This document shows positions 21,850 to 32,865 of a DNA stretch of 64,000 bases, piece after piece. The notes beneath the pieces are model-generated. The model saw only the letters and a list, made by a program, of their open reading frames with translations. It had not been told where the DNA came from and searched no databases. Numbering within the stretch: the stretch's first letter is position 1; every line of letters begins with the position of its first letter. Position numbers and translations under genes: made by a program. The stretch lies in the NCBI GenBank assembly GCA_944989445.1, contig CALYLW010000121.1, positions 480,729 to 544,728 on the forward strand, written 5' to 3'. The DNA is from Ampullaceana balthica. Its lineage: Eukaryota > Mollusca > Gastropoda > Lymnaeidae.

Positions 21850-21921
21850 GATGAGGCCGCGGGCCAGTTAAAATGGCTTCGGGTCGGTTTTGGCCCACGG
21901 GCCGGACTTTGGACATCCCTG
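21850..21921 (-). mobile_element. Terminal repeat of the hAT element
   Basis: On the minus strand the end reads CAGGGATGTCCAAAGTCCGG then CCCGTGGGCC, the type of terminus known from this hAT clade. The matching terminus at the other end of the pseudogene was not found next to the MITE-1 run, so the left end is deleted or truncated. The flank TATTAAAT would be half of the target duplication. Confidence 0.7.
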
Positions 21922-22130
21922 TATTAAATCAAAGTGCTTTTAAATTATTTTCTTCTTTTTAGTTCACTTCTAAAAATGTGGGTTTTAAATATATTTTTTA
22001 CCTCTATTTATTAAAATTATTTGTTTGTCTATTTGCTTTCAAGTGAACTCAGCTCTCCCGAATTTTGCTGGTATACTAAAAGCCTTACTTCAAGTGCAGA
22101 AAAAAAATATTTGATTTTCTTTAAACGCGC

Positions 22131-22312
22131 AAATTAATATATTTATATCACATGCATAACTTGGCTGTCTAAAATGTAGGATGGTATCTAAAATTAATAT
22201 ATTTATATCACATGTATAACTGGGATGGCTAAAGTGTAGGATGGTATCTCAAAATAATATATTTATATCACATGTATAACTGGGCTGGCTAAAGTTTAGG
22301 ATTGTAACTAAA
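22131..22312. repeat. 60-bp repeat, three copies
   Basis: Units begin AAATTAATATATTTATATCA and contain CATGTATAACTGGGCTGGCT. Spacing of 60 bp measured from 22131, 22191 and 22251. Confidence 0.9.
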
Positions 22313-22339
22313 ATTAGTTCCACGCGCCTCGCTCTAAAC

Positions 22340-22493
22340 CAGTGTTGCTCAATTATTTTCTGTCACGCCCCCCAAATAGGAAGAAAAAAACACTTCGCGC
22401 CCCATCATTTGTCTATAAAATAGTTGTAAGTACACCATTTCGCGCCCCCCCCCTTTAGGGAGCCTCGCGCGCCCCAGTATTTGAGAAACACTG
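22340..22493. mobile_element. hAT-type MITE with perfect 8-bp duplication
   Basis: Ends CAGTGTTGCTCAATTATTT and CAGTATTTGAGAAACACTG form imperfect inverted repeats. The octamer CTCTAAAC at 22332-22339 and 22494-22501 is a perfect duplication. The interior is rich in CGCGCCCC. 154 bp, non-coding. A different hAT subfamily from the CAGAGGCG type. Confidence 0.88.
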
Positions 22494-22604
22494 CTCTAAA
22501 CAAACATTAATCTAAACTTCACCGGAGATGTCACCACTAAATGTATATTAAAAAAGTGTTCTTCGGAACTGGCTTCCTTCTAAACAACATGCTGCCTTGA
22601 TGGC

Positions 22605-22740
22605 TACACAACACTCTTCCTTCATGTCAACACAACTCTCTTCCTTCATGTCAACACAACTCTCTTCCTTCATGTCAAGATAACACCCTTCCTTCATGTC
22701 AACACAACACTCTTCCTAAAGCCACACAACACCCTTCCTT
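22605..22740. repeat. 24-bp repeat, decaying outward
   Basis: Units of TTCCTTCATGTCAACACAAC plus TCTC. About four good copies followed by degenerate ones toward 22800. Confidence 0.8.
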
Positions 22741-23598
22741 GATGGCAACAAAAAACGACCCATTCATGGCTTCCCAGCACGTTTCCTTCATAACCACCTG
22801 ACACAACAACACGGTTCCCTCGTCCCCTTACAAGCCAGCTTCCTTCTTTCCGCCACAACTCACTTTTCTCTTTACCGCATACTTCTCTCTTCACCACACG
22901 TCTCATACGCTAGTGACCTGAGAGTCCCAAAGGAATAGACCAAATGAATTATCACAGAGCGGTTAACATGAATTGCAAACAGCTTTTCTCATTTTGAGCC
23001 TGGACAGAAGGCCGTAGAGTTGACATTATTGGATTATCAGAATACATCGCACGTGTCCACCTGAACTATCGAGTTTCAGAACGTGAAACGAAATCTGAGG
23101 AAGTAATTTGAGTGAAGATCTTTAACTCCTGCTCCATGACATTTGAATTTGTCATTGTTAAAAGGGGATATCAAATTGACAAATAGACCTGGACATTCGG
23201 GAAATGAAATATTCAATCTGATGACAGCGAAGTGCATTTTTTGCTTATTGAAACTGAATATTATCTAAATTTCTTTTGAAAAAATGCAGAGGAGTAGCCG
23301 CTGCTCCCCCCCCCCTTTTTTACCTTTTCCAACGATTCCACACAAAAAAGAATCTTTGGGCCTCTCATTATAAGAAATATAGTGGCTTCTCCCCACGTAT
23401 ACACAATTTGTTTCAAACCTCATTGTCAATAATGCGTATACTTTAATAGAGAAATGTTTCAAAATATTGCAATAGTTTGCTTTTTCCTCATTAAAAAAAA
23501 TAAAGGCATAAATGACGCTACGTTTGATATTATTGGAATCAATCGTTTGACATTCACACAGTATCCGGTAAATGCCACGTCATATGCCACTTATTTTA
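22741..23598. other. Stretch with no recognised feature
   Basis: Unique sequence, with degenerate CTTCCTT-type phrases trailing from the array upstream and a C-run at 23308-23316. Confidence 0.4.
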
Positions 23599-24302
23599 GT
23601 CGTAGTTTGACATACACAAGATATAGATCTGTCGCAGTTTGACATACACAAGATATAGATCTGTCGCAGTTTGACATACACAAGATATAGATCTGTCGCA
23701 GTTTGACATACACAAGATATAGATCTGTCGCAGTTTGACATACACAAGATATAGATCTGTCGCAGTTTGACATACACAAGATATAGATCTGTCGCAGTTT
23801 GACATACACAAGATATAGATCTGTCGCAGTTTGACATACACAAGATATAGATCTGTCGCAGTTTGACATACACAAGATATAGATCTGTCGCAGTTTGACA
23901 TACACAAGATATAGATCTGTCGCAGTTTGACATACACAAGATATAGATCTGTCGCAGTTTGACATACACAAGATATAGATCTGTCGCAGTTTGACACACA
24001 CAAGATATAGATCTGTCGCAGTTTGACATACACAAGATATAGATCTGTCGCAGTTTGACATACACAAGATATAGATCTGTCGCAGTTTGACATACACAAG
24101 ATATAGATCTGTCGCAGTTTGACATACACAAGATATAGATCTGTCGCAGTTTGACATACACAAGATATAGATCTGTCGCAGTTTGACATACACAAGATAT
24201 AGATCTGTCGCAGTTTGACATACACAAGATATAGATCTGTCGCAGTTTGACATACACAAGATATCGATCTGTCGCAGTTTGACATACACAAGATATCGAT
24301 CT
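23599..24302. repeat. 32-bp minisatellite, 22 near-identical copies
   Basis: The unit GTCGCAGTTTGACATACACA plus AGATATAGATCT is repeated with very few changes: the first unit has GTCGTAG, one unit has GACACACA near 23993, and the last two have ATCGAT in place of ATAGAT. Because 32 leaves remainder 2 on division by 3 and the minus strand has no stop in any phase, all three minus-strand frames stay open for 225-254 codons. The homogeneity suggests recent expansion or efficient homogenisation. Confidence 0.97.
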
Positions 24303-25405
24303 CTTGTGGATAATAAATAAAAATTGAACGTGTTTTTTATCACTCGGATAAACAAATTTAATCTAAACTTATTTTATAACATTTATTTTTAGTATGAAGC
24401 GTATCCGATACGTAGAGCCCATCGTTTTGGAGGGACTATGGCTGCAGCCATTCGTTCACGTTGTCTCGCCTCTCTAGGGAGCGTGACCATCAGACTTTAA
24501 CTCTAGTTAATAATTAAGCGGTTTTGGCCTCGTGGCTTATCAGTCTAAAGCTACCATTAGTGTCTGCCATTGATTTATTTAAGGAAAAATGTCTGTTGCA
24601 TGAATGTTTCGTCATGTTTCTCGTTAATGCATACGTAGTAGAAGCATAACAACTTTTAAAAGAATTGATAGAGAGAGGAGTGAATAGACATTTGAACAAA
24701 GTGAATTGAAACATTTTGCTCACCATCTCTCCCTTACATCAACGCTTTGCTTACCATTTCCGACTTTCTAGACGGTTTAAATTCACCACACCTATCCCCC
24801 TCCCCCCCCCCACCCCAAAAAATGACAGACAAGATCTATGTTAAAATATTACAACAGACGACCGGATTGTCGCCATGAATCCTAGACCCAAACTAGGTTG
24901 CCGAATTGATTTCCCTCTGAAAACAAATTCCTTGCCCGATAGATCTTGTGTTCAATAAAAGGGAATTTACATTTGTTGTAACTGTTTTATTTTTTGTTCA
25001 AATATTCCTATTTGTACACGTATTGTTTTTGTGTTAGCGATTGTCTTTCGCTACTTAATTTTAGCTCTAAGCTCGTGCATCTCCTTGATGTACATCAACG
25101 TTTTGTTTTGCTGTTTTGATTTTTTTTTGTCACGCAGATGACATAAAATCAATACGACGTTCACATACGGGGTCTTGTCCAGTGGGAAATGTGTGTCTCG
25201 GCTTCTCCAGGACACATTTTTTTCCCATTCATTTACCGACCAGATGTTGATACAAGTCTGGTCAAGACGCAATTTTTTGGTGGCCTGATGACATGAATAA
25301 ATGGACAATGGGTTTTTAAAACTCGTTCAACATAATTAATATTCGTTTACACATTAGTTGTAGCTTTGTTTCCTGTCACGGTTCGGTTTCCGTTTCGTTT
25401 CTTTG
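24303..25405. other. Stretch with no recognised feature
   Basis: Unique sequence. Short frames at 24514-24726 and 25051-25308 (minus) have no recognisable motif. The palindrome TGGCTGCAGCCA lies at about 24440. Confidence 0.4.
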
Positions 25406-25407
25406 CT

Positions 25408-25868
25408 TTTTAAATCCTTTATATTAACTCATGGTGTCTGCTTGTTTGCTTGCTTGCTTGAGTGCCGAAAAAACTTTGGATCGATTTTTAACCCACTTCC
25501 TTGTAAAATAGCGAGCAGAGCTGAAATTTTGCAGGCAGTTTCGTAACGTTGATAAAAACGATGTATCAAAATTTCAGATCGATCGCATGTACTGTAATTA
25601 CATTATTGAATTTTTAGATTATTTTATTTATCTCTATGTATCATGTTATTTTTTGAGATAGAGTGTCGCGGAATAAGTTGCGTATTTAATTGACAACAAA
25701 ACATATTCCTAATCGGTGTGCATTATATTAAACATGTTTTACGACACATAACTACCATTTTGTATTTTTGGATGGTCTTGCGCTGCGTATTATAATAAAC
25801 ATTATTTTAGTTATGTCTCGTTCATAAAGGATTTATTGTCAAAAACTTGTTTTTACGGGTTTTTTTAT
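25408..25868 (-). mobile_element. MITE-2 copy
   Basis: On the plus strand it runs from TTTAAATCCTTTATATTAAC at 25408 to CATAAAGGATTTATTGTCAA at about 25850, the reverse orientation of the 7650-8142 copy. It has GAGCTGAAATTTTGCAGGCA and the core in reverse complement near 25575. The four TGCGTATT-type motifs are partly mutated. Confidence 0.78.
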
Positions 25869-26380
25869 TGTTGTGTTTTTTGTAATGCATTTCGCGCACA
25901 ATCAGTTCTGTTCTATATTTTAACTAGGGGAAAGTACCCGGCTTTTCCCGGGTTTAACAACAATAGCAACAAAAACAACAACAAAAACAACAACAAAACA
26001 ACAACTACAACAACAGCAACAACAACAAAGCAACAACAACATGAAGGACATTGTCGTCGCAGGGTAAGGGATGTGGACTACAACAACAGCAAAAACAACA
26101 CAAAAACAACAACAGCAACAGCAACAACAACAACTGCAACAACAACAACAACAAAAACAAAACAACAACAAAAACAACAACAACAAAAAACAACAAAACA
26201 ACAACTACAACAACAACAGCAACAACAACAAAGCAAAAACAACAAAACAACAACTACAACAACAACAAAAAACAACAACAAAGCAACAACAACAAAACAT
26301 TATTTTATGGCGATAGTCGCCTTCTTGTTAATCTCGACACCAAAATGTTTATTATTTTGCGTCATTATTTTACGTCTTAA

Positions 26381-27359
26381 TCTCTCTATATATAAGCCGC
26401 ATTTGTTGTCTGGATGTCTGTCTGTCTGTTCCCTAATAACTCAAGATCCAGACAACCAAATAACGTGAAATTTGGTACACGTACACAAAATTATACCGGA
26501 AAGGTTATTAAACAGGTTTCGTTCCTTATATATAAGATACTGGGGCCCGGGGGCCCAAAATGTAGTTTTTCCCTATATGAGCTATATAAAATAAAAATTA
26601 TTGAAAATTAAGACGTAAAATAATGACGCAAATTAATAAACATTTTGGTGTCGAGATTAACAAGAAGGCGATTATCGCCATAAAATAATTGTTTTGTTGT
26701 TGTTGCTTTTGTTGTTGTAGTTGTTGTTTTGTTGTTGTTGCTTTGTTGTTGTTGCTGTTGTTGCTGTTGTAGTTGTTGTTTTGTTGTTGTTTTGTTGTTG
26801 ATGTTTTTGTTGTTGTTGCTGTTGCTGTTGTTGCTTTTGTGTTGTTTTTGCTGTTGTTGTTTTTGTTGTTGTTGCTGTTGTTGTTGCTGTTGTTGTTGCT
26901 GTTGTTGTTGCTTTTGTGTTGTTTTTACTGTTGTTGTTGTTGTCCACATCCCTTGCCCTGCGACGACAATGTCCTTCATGTTGTTGTTGCTTTGTTGTTG
27001 TTGCTGTTGTAGTTGTTGTTTTGTTGTTGTTGCTTTGTTGTTGTTGCTGTTGTTGTTGTAGTTGTTTTGTTGTTGTTTTGTTGTTGCTTTTGTTGTTTTT
27101 GTTGTTGTTTTGTTTTTGTTGTTTTGTTGCTGTCGCTGTTTCTGTTGTTGTTTTTGTCGTTGTTGCTGTTGTTGTTGCTGTTGTTGTTGTAGTTGTTGTT
27201 TTGTTGTTGTTGGTTTGTTGTTGTTGCTGTTGTTGTTGTAGTTGTTGTTTGTTGTTGTTTTGTTTTTGTTGTTTGTTTTTGTTGTTTTGTTGCTATTGTT
27301 GTTTTTGTTGTTGTTGCTGTTGTTGTTAAACCCGTGCAAAGCCGGGTACTTGCCCCTAG
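26381..27359 (+). mobile_element. Inner Helitron (family H2) inserted at A^T
   Basis: Starts TCTCTCTATATATAAGCCGC after AA and ends CCCGTGCAAAGCCGGG, GTACTTGCCC, CTAG followed by T. It is in the opposite orientation to the outer element of the same family. The interior (26692-27327) is a (TTG)n tract with the conserved island at 26942-26980. The minus strand of that tract is open for 252 codons of N/T/Q repeats, a product of the microsatellite. No replication gene. Confidence 0.87.
26692..27327. repeat. (TTG)n-rich tract inside the inner Helitron
   Basis: TTG trinucleotides interrupted by GCT, TTTTG and a few TTGTAG phrases. The longest of the three CAA/TTG tracts in the window. The island CACATCCCTTGCCCTGCGAC (and what follows) near 26945-26980 is kept in all three. 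Confidence 0.95.
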
Positions 27360-27587
27360 TTTTCAATAATTTTTATTTTATATAGCTCATATAAGGAAAA
27401 ACTACATTTTGGGCCCCCGGCCCCCAGTATCTTATATATATGGAACGAAACCTGTTTAATAACCTTTCCGGTATGATTTTGTGTACGTGTACCAAATTTC
27501 ACGTTATTTGGTTGTCTGGATCTTGAGTTTTTAGGGATCAGACAGACAGACAGACAGACAGACAACAAATGCGTCTTATATGTATGA

Positions 27588-28185
27588 TCAAGCTTCATTA
27601 TGAATGCTGCATATAATCAAATAAATTGGAATATTGTTTGGAGTTAATCATTATAAAGCCCCATATAAAGTGTCTCTCTTATGGCTTATTGGCTTGTAAT
27701 ATTTCTATTTTTAGGGGTACGTTTTTACACACCACCAATCAGTAAACTTGAAGATCAGTAATTATGAAGTGGTTTTCTTCAAACATTTCAACTGTTATAA
27801 AACTCAATCCTTTAAATCGAGAGTAATCAATCACTGATCTGGATTTTTTTCACCTAAATTTATAATGATTTACCTGTTAGAAAATGAGGGTCAACCAATT
27901 GTTGAGAAACTAAACTAGATCTCTCTTACATTTATGTTATCACAATTATAATTCTTTGAAGGATTGTTTTTACTGTAGATATTTTTTTTTAATTTCCTCT
28001 AAAATGAACCATGTCTGCACATTGCCAAAATTCCATATGAAAATAGGTTCAAAAAGAGGATTGTCAAAACAAAACGAAAAAAACAATATTTTCTTTAAAA
28101 CCAATATGAACAGAACAAACAAAAACATTGCAAGCAGCACAAGCCCACATTCTGAGCGCGTATGTAACCCTAGGGCCTAGGCCAT
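27588..28185. other. Stretch with no recognised feature
   Basis: Unique AT-rich sequence. A 74-codon frame at 27956-28180 has no recognisable motif. Confidence 0.4.
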
Positions 28186-28189
28186 CTAG

Positions 28190-28375
28190 TACAGAGGTTG
28201 GTGTCACCCAATGCTGTAGCTCATGGTGTCCTCCCGCACAACTTACTCCATAGACCTCCTTCGAGTCTGCCAGTGCAAAATAACTGCAACGTGCAGAATT
28301 TTACACTTGATGTCACCCCTTGTGATGGTGTCACCCGGGGCGGTCCGAACCCCCTGCCACCCACTAGTGAATACA
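28190..28375. mobile_element. Degraded hAT-type MITE, same family as 10752-10937
   Basis: Shares ACTTACTCCATAGACC, CCTTCGAGTCTGCCAGTGC and the GTCACCCCTTG..GATGGTGTCACC block with the 10752 copy. The left end retains CAGAGG and the right end CCACTAGTG, but the full inverted repeats and the 8-bp duplication are lost. Confidence 0.65.
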
Positions 28376-28619
28376 AAGATCAAGTAGACCGGTAGTTCTC
28401 ACAGTTTAAAAAAGGGCGCAAAAATTATCATCGTTTCCATTGTTAACAATGTATCTGATACCGTACTGTGTTTTGTATATCCGACGTACTAAATCAAATT
28501 AAATCAATTGTTTAGGTAAATTGTAATGGAGAATTAATGACAAAATGTGATTTACAATACTTAATGAAAATAACGTTTTCCGGTCTAAGAAATTACATTA
28601 AATTTTTAAAAAACGTAAA

Positions 28620-28735
28620 ATAAAAATTGTTTTTGACTATAAATCCTTTATATACGAGACATAACTGAAAGTATCAATATACATAATTTGCAATGTATGT
28701 CACGTCTGTCTGTCCCGTCTGTCTGTCCGTGACGC
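28620..28735 (+). mobile_element. MITE-1/2 5' end fragment
   Basis: GTTTTTGACTATAAATCCTT then TATATACGAGACATAACT is the family 5' end. It is followed by a (GTCT)-type stretch near 28702-28728 and then by unrelated sequence sharing GAAAGCAGCGCACCAAATT with 7178-7198. Confidence 0.6.
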
Positions 28736-28969
28736 TACTAATTTTAGAAAGCAGCGCACCAAATTTACTGCTCCAAAAAATAACTCTTTTCGAACGTCCG
28801 CATAAAAGTGTTCAATAGGGAAATAAATTAATAAAATAAAAATAAATGAAAGTTCTGTATTACGTTATTTTTTAATCTGATGTGTATTTATTTTGAAAAT
28901 TTCAGTAATTTTTTACGGGTGATACACTAGTGTTCACTAAAATACGCATCGCACCACAATCCGAAAATT

Positions 28970-29458
28970 TTAGCTTTGTCTCATATAAAAGGATTTATAG
29001 TATATAAACTACTACAGTCTGCCTGACAAATTTCAGATCGATTTGATCACGGGAAAAGGGTTATAAAACATGTTTAATATGATGTGCACCGCGCGACAGA
29101 CTAGCATAAACATATACAGATCGGGAATATATTGTAAAACAATTATATTCAGTATAATACGCACAGCACCCCGCGACAGGAAAATATTAAAAGGGTGTTC
29201 AATATAATACGCACCTCGACAGTTTAGCACAAAAACGTACATGATACAAAGATACATAGAAATATCTAAAAAATTTAGTAATTTAATTACAGTACATTTG
29301 ATCAATGTGAAATTTTGATAGATTATTTTTATCGTCGCCACGAGTCTGCCTGCAAAATTTCAGCTCGCTAGCATACCGGAAAGTTGATTAAAATCGATCC
29401 AAAGTTTTTGCGGCAAACAATCAAGCAGACGCGACGAGTTAGTATAAAGTATTTTTTT
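28970..29458 (+). mobile_element. MITE-2 copy, rearranged
   Basis: Contains an internal GGATTTATAGTATATAAACT, three ATAATACGCAC or GATGTGCACC motifs (near 29078, 29155 and 29207), the weakened core GATCAATGTGAAATTTTGAT at about 29300, CAAAATTTCAGCTCGCTAGC at 29353 and the 3' end GACGAGTTAGTATAAAGTAT. A diverged and probably composite member. Confidence 0.65.
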
Positions 29459-29850
29459 AAAGAAAGAAATACGCTGGTAAAACAATGTATTCCTTTAATG
29501 TGTACGTTTTAAAAGACTTCGGCAGGTTGAGCAACTAGCGAACGCCCGTAACGATGCTCATAGGGGCTATATTTATAGATTTTTTAAAATTATTATTACC
29601 AATCATACAAAAATCGCTATTACGAAGTAGGTTACGTAAAAAGGATATTGCAAAACTAACAAGACAATCAAAGTCAACTAAATACAACTGAATGATTTAT
29701 CATTATAAATTATTACAGTTATTTGAGCATACGAGAACATGCTATACTACCAGAGGCGTTTTACTTCGACAACAACTGCAACCAACTACACACGGAATCG
29801 TGCGCATCCATTGTGGATCAGTTGCCATTCATGCTGCTGAACAAGCAAAA
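29459..29850. other. Stretch with no recognised feature
   Basis: Unique sequence up to the start of the 36-bp array. Confidence 0.4.
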
Positions 29851-30745
29851 GTGTCTTATAATCTGATGGTAACGTTGTCAATATGAGTGTCTTATAATCT
29901 GATGGTAACATTGTCAATATGAGTGTCTTATAATCTGTTGGTTACGTTGTCAATATGAGTGTCTTATAATCTGTTGGTTACGTTGTCAATATGAGTGTAT
30001 TATAATCTGATGGTAACATTGTCAATATGAGTGTATTATAATCTGATGGTAACGTTGTCAATATGAGTGTCTTATAATCTGATTGTAACGTTGTCAATAT
30101 GAGTGTCTTATAATCTGATTGTAACGTTGTCAATATGAGTATCTTATAATCTGATGGCAACGTTGTCAATATGAGTGTCTTATAATCTGATTGTAACGTT
30201 GTCAATATGAGTGTCTTATAATCTGTTGGTTACGTTGTCAATATGAGTGTCTTATAATCTGTTGGTTACGTTGTCAATATGAGTGTCTTATAATCTGATG
30301 GTAACATTGTCAATATGAGTGTATTATAATCTGATGGTAACGTTGTCAATATGAGTGTCTTATAATCTGATTGTAACGTTGTCAATATGAGTGTCTTATA
30401 ATCTGATTGTAACGTTGTCAATATGAGTATCTTATAATCTGATGGCAACGTTGTCAATATGAGTGTCTTATAATCTGATTGTAACGTTGTCAATATGAGT
30501 GTCTTATAATCTGTTGGTTACGTTGTCAATATGAGTGTCTTATAATCTGATTGTAACGTTGTCAATATGAGTGTCTTATAATCTGCTGGTTACGTTGTCA
30601 ATATGAGTGTCTTATAATCTGATTGTAACGTTGTCAATATGAGTGTCTTATAATCTGATTGTAACGTTGTCAATATGAGTGTCTTATAATCCGATTCTAT
30701 GAGTGTCTTATAATCTGATTGTAACGTTGTTAATATGATTGTCTT
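29851..30745. repeat. 36-bp minisatellite with 288-bp higher-order repeat
   Basis: The unit is GTCTTATAATCTGATGGTAA plus CGTTGTCAATATGAGT, about 25 copies. Variants (GGTTACG, GGTAACATT, TTGTAACG, GGCAACG, GTATC) occur in the same order in 29918-30205 and 30206-30493, eight units each, so the array contains a duplicated 288-bp block. One unit near 30695 is truncated. Minus-strand frames of 75 codons arise twice because of that block duplication. Confidence 0.95.
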
Positions 30746-31110
30746 ACTCAACACCATCCCAATCTATTTTAAAGTATTTAAAACAATCCATGACACATGA
30801 AATTTTCCAAGCGTCGCGATTCATGATCTGAAAGATGATATAACGCAATAAAATGTTCAAATTCATTCAATTAGCCAAGGAGCATTGAATGTACAGGACG
30901 CGAAACCTTCAATAAGCAAGCATATACGTTTCACCCCTACCAATAGAAAAGAAAAACGCAAAACCCTCGTGTATAATACTCAAAATGTTGTGTGCGTTTT
31001 TCTTTTTTTTTACCATAAATCATTTACCAAAGAGCATATAATCAGCAAAATAGTTGTGATATTTTGCAGATGATTGTGTAATCAATTGAAAAATTAATTC
31101 CGAAAATTAA
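30746..31110. other. Stretch with no recognised feature
   Basis: Unique AT-rich sequence. A 62-codon frame has no recognisable motif. Confidence 0.4.
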
Positions 31111-31112
31111 AG

Positions 31113-31553
31113 AACCCCGTAAAAACAACGTTTTTGACTATAAATCCCTTATATATGAGACCTAAATAAAACTCTTGATTATGTCCAAACACGACAAACA
31201 TTTACAGACTGAAACCGACTGATGTCTCCTGGCTTTAAAACCGGGGGAAGGGGTGAGGGGGGTGTGGACATCGATGGGTGGCGTGAACGCGTACTCAACT
31301 GGCCCGTGGAAGACAAACAATAACAAACTGTGACATTGAATTACATATGTTATATAGAGATAAACTTATAATGTATTAATTTAATTACGATCGATCGGAA
31401 TATTTTGATACGATGCATTGCTAGGTGACACAAGTTTATGTGCAAAATTTCAGCTGGATAGCATCACAGAAAGTGTATCATTTTTTACTTTTGTTTTTAC
31501 CGCCTGCCCGACGACGAACGACAAGATTTTGAAGTTAATATAAGGGATTTAAA
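31113..31553 (+). mobile_element. MITE-1 copy
   Basis: Starts CCCCGTAAAAACAACGTTTT, then GACTATAAATCCCTTATAT, and ends GAAGTTAATATAAGGGATTT. The core reads GATCGATCGGAATATTTTGA at about 31389, with small changes. Confidence 0.78.
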
Positions 31554-31759
31554 GATACCACTAGATCACGAAATGTATTAGAAGAAAATGGGAAACTAAT
31601 TGTTACTTTGACATATTTATTTATGGGTTTCCAAAGGAAAATAAAAATATAAATGAAAATTACTTCATTCATGGCAAACAGCTAATTCAAAATTAAGATG
31701 CAAAGTACTTAATAGTAATAAAAATGAAGTAGACACAATAAAATAATTTTAAAATCCAA

Positions 31760-32079
31760 CCAAACTGTTACTATTGTAATAAGTTCAGAAAACTAAAATG
31801 CTACCTTACATTTGGAAGACGTACACTAGAATATGCATCTACTTTATGGGGCCCATCTACCAATTAAAACATTGCGAAATTAGAACGAATTCAATAAAAG
31901 CTGCAAGATTCATTGCCGGTGAATAATCACAACTGACAGGAGTAATTCTATAAGGTAAATTACTAAACATATGAACACCAGAGGACAGAAGAAAAAAGAG
32001 CAAAGTATTAATAATACATAAGGCATTCAATTCTAACTTAGAAATACAACGCAACAACTGACTTATAAAACAATTAGAT
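31760..32079 (+). pseudogene. LINE reverse transcriptase C-terminal part, left of hAT insertion
   Basis: Pieces in shifting frames read RRTLEYASTLWGPST, then IAKLERIQ, then KAARFIAGE and EDRRKKSKVLIIHKAF. They parallel the thumb and C-terminal region of jockey/CR1-type LINE reverse transcriptases. Several stops and frameshifts. The sequence is broken at 32079 by a hAT element and resumes at 34617, so this is the older insertion. The 5' part of the LINE is missing (5' truncation). Confidence 0.75.
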
Positions 32080-32865
32080 CAGTGTCGTAGCTAGTGGGGG
32101 CGGTGGGGGCGGTCTGCCCCGGGCGGCACTCATTTAGGGGCGGCATTTGTGGGCATTTGAAAAGTACAAACATTTCCGACAACCGCCCTTTGTCTTTTGA
32201 AGGGGAAAAACCAAGGTGAAACAAAAATATTCGTAATTTTGAGTCTTAATTAACGGATTCGCACAACATTTGTTTGATTACATAGTGGATATTATAACTA
32301 ACGCAAAACCATTCAAAAATTTTTAATCGCTCAAAAAACGTATCCATTTGTTTGGAAAACTAAGCGGTATAAGTCACAGATGACGCTTTTATAAGAAAAC
32401 TACCCAAAAAACACATCACCGCTGGGCCGAATAATGTGTGCTATTAATATCGCCACGACAGTTTTTACGTGGAATTTCGACATTCGCAGAATGATGCGCG
32501 AACAAGTACCTACAAGGCATGGTGGTTTCAAATATTGTGTTTAACTTGCAAGTAGTAATTTATATTACTGCTTCAGTTTTCAGTAAATTATTGTAAGGTA
32601 AGTTATTAAAAATTAAATTTATTTTGTTTTTATTGCATTAAAGTAGCACAAATAATTTGTGTTTTTCATTAAAATACGGTTATTCATTAAGCATGTTACG
32701 CCTATCCAATTAAATTAATAGTAATGTGTAAATAATTTGAATTCGTCTATTTTATGGAAAATTATTAAGATTTATGACAAGAATATGTAAATATTCAAAT
32801 TTCTCCGTTAATAAACACCACAACAGGCATAATAATTTCGAAAAAGACATACTTTAAACTTTCAA

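Larger units (their letters stand above)
25924..27587 (-). mobile_element. Outer Helitron (family H2), interrupted
   Basis: The minus-strand 5' end is TCATACATATAAGACGCAT after an A (27588), and the 3' end is the CCCGGG..GCCGGG hairpin with CTAG at 25924-25927 followed by T. The body is collinear with 8937-9687 but is split after CGTCTTAA (26380), with the match resuming at TTTTCAATAATTTTTATTTT (27360). Removing 26381-27359 restores continuity. It contains a (CAA)n tract at 25957-26304 with the conserved island at 26041-26077. Non-autonomous. Confidence 0.85.

Noticed and set aside
23580..24355. Three overlapping 225-254-codon minus-strand frames as genes
   Set aside because: All three phases of one 32-bp repeat are open at once. 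This is a property of the unit, not evidence of coding.
26608..27366. 252-codon N/T/Q-rich frame as a prion-like protein
   Set aside because: It lies wholly within the (TTG/CAA)n interior and hairpin end of a non-autonomous Helitron. The other frames are equally open.
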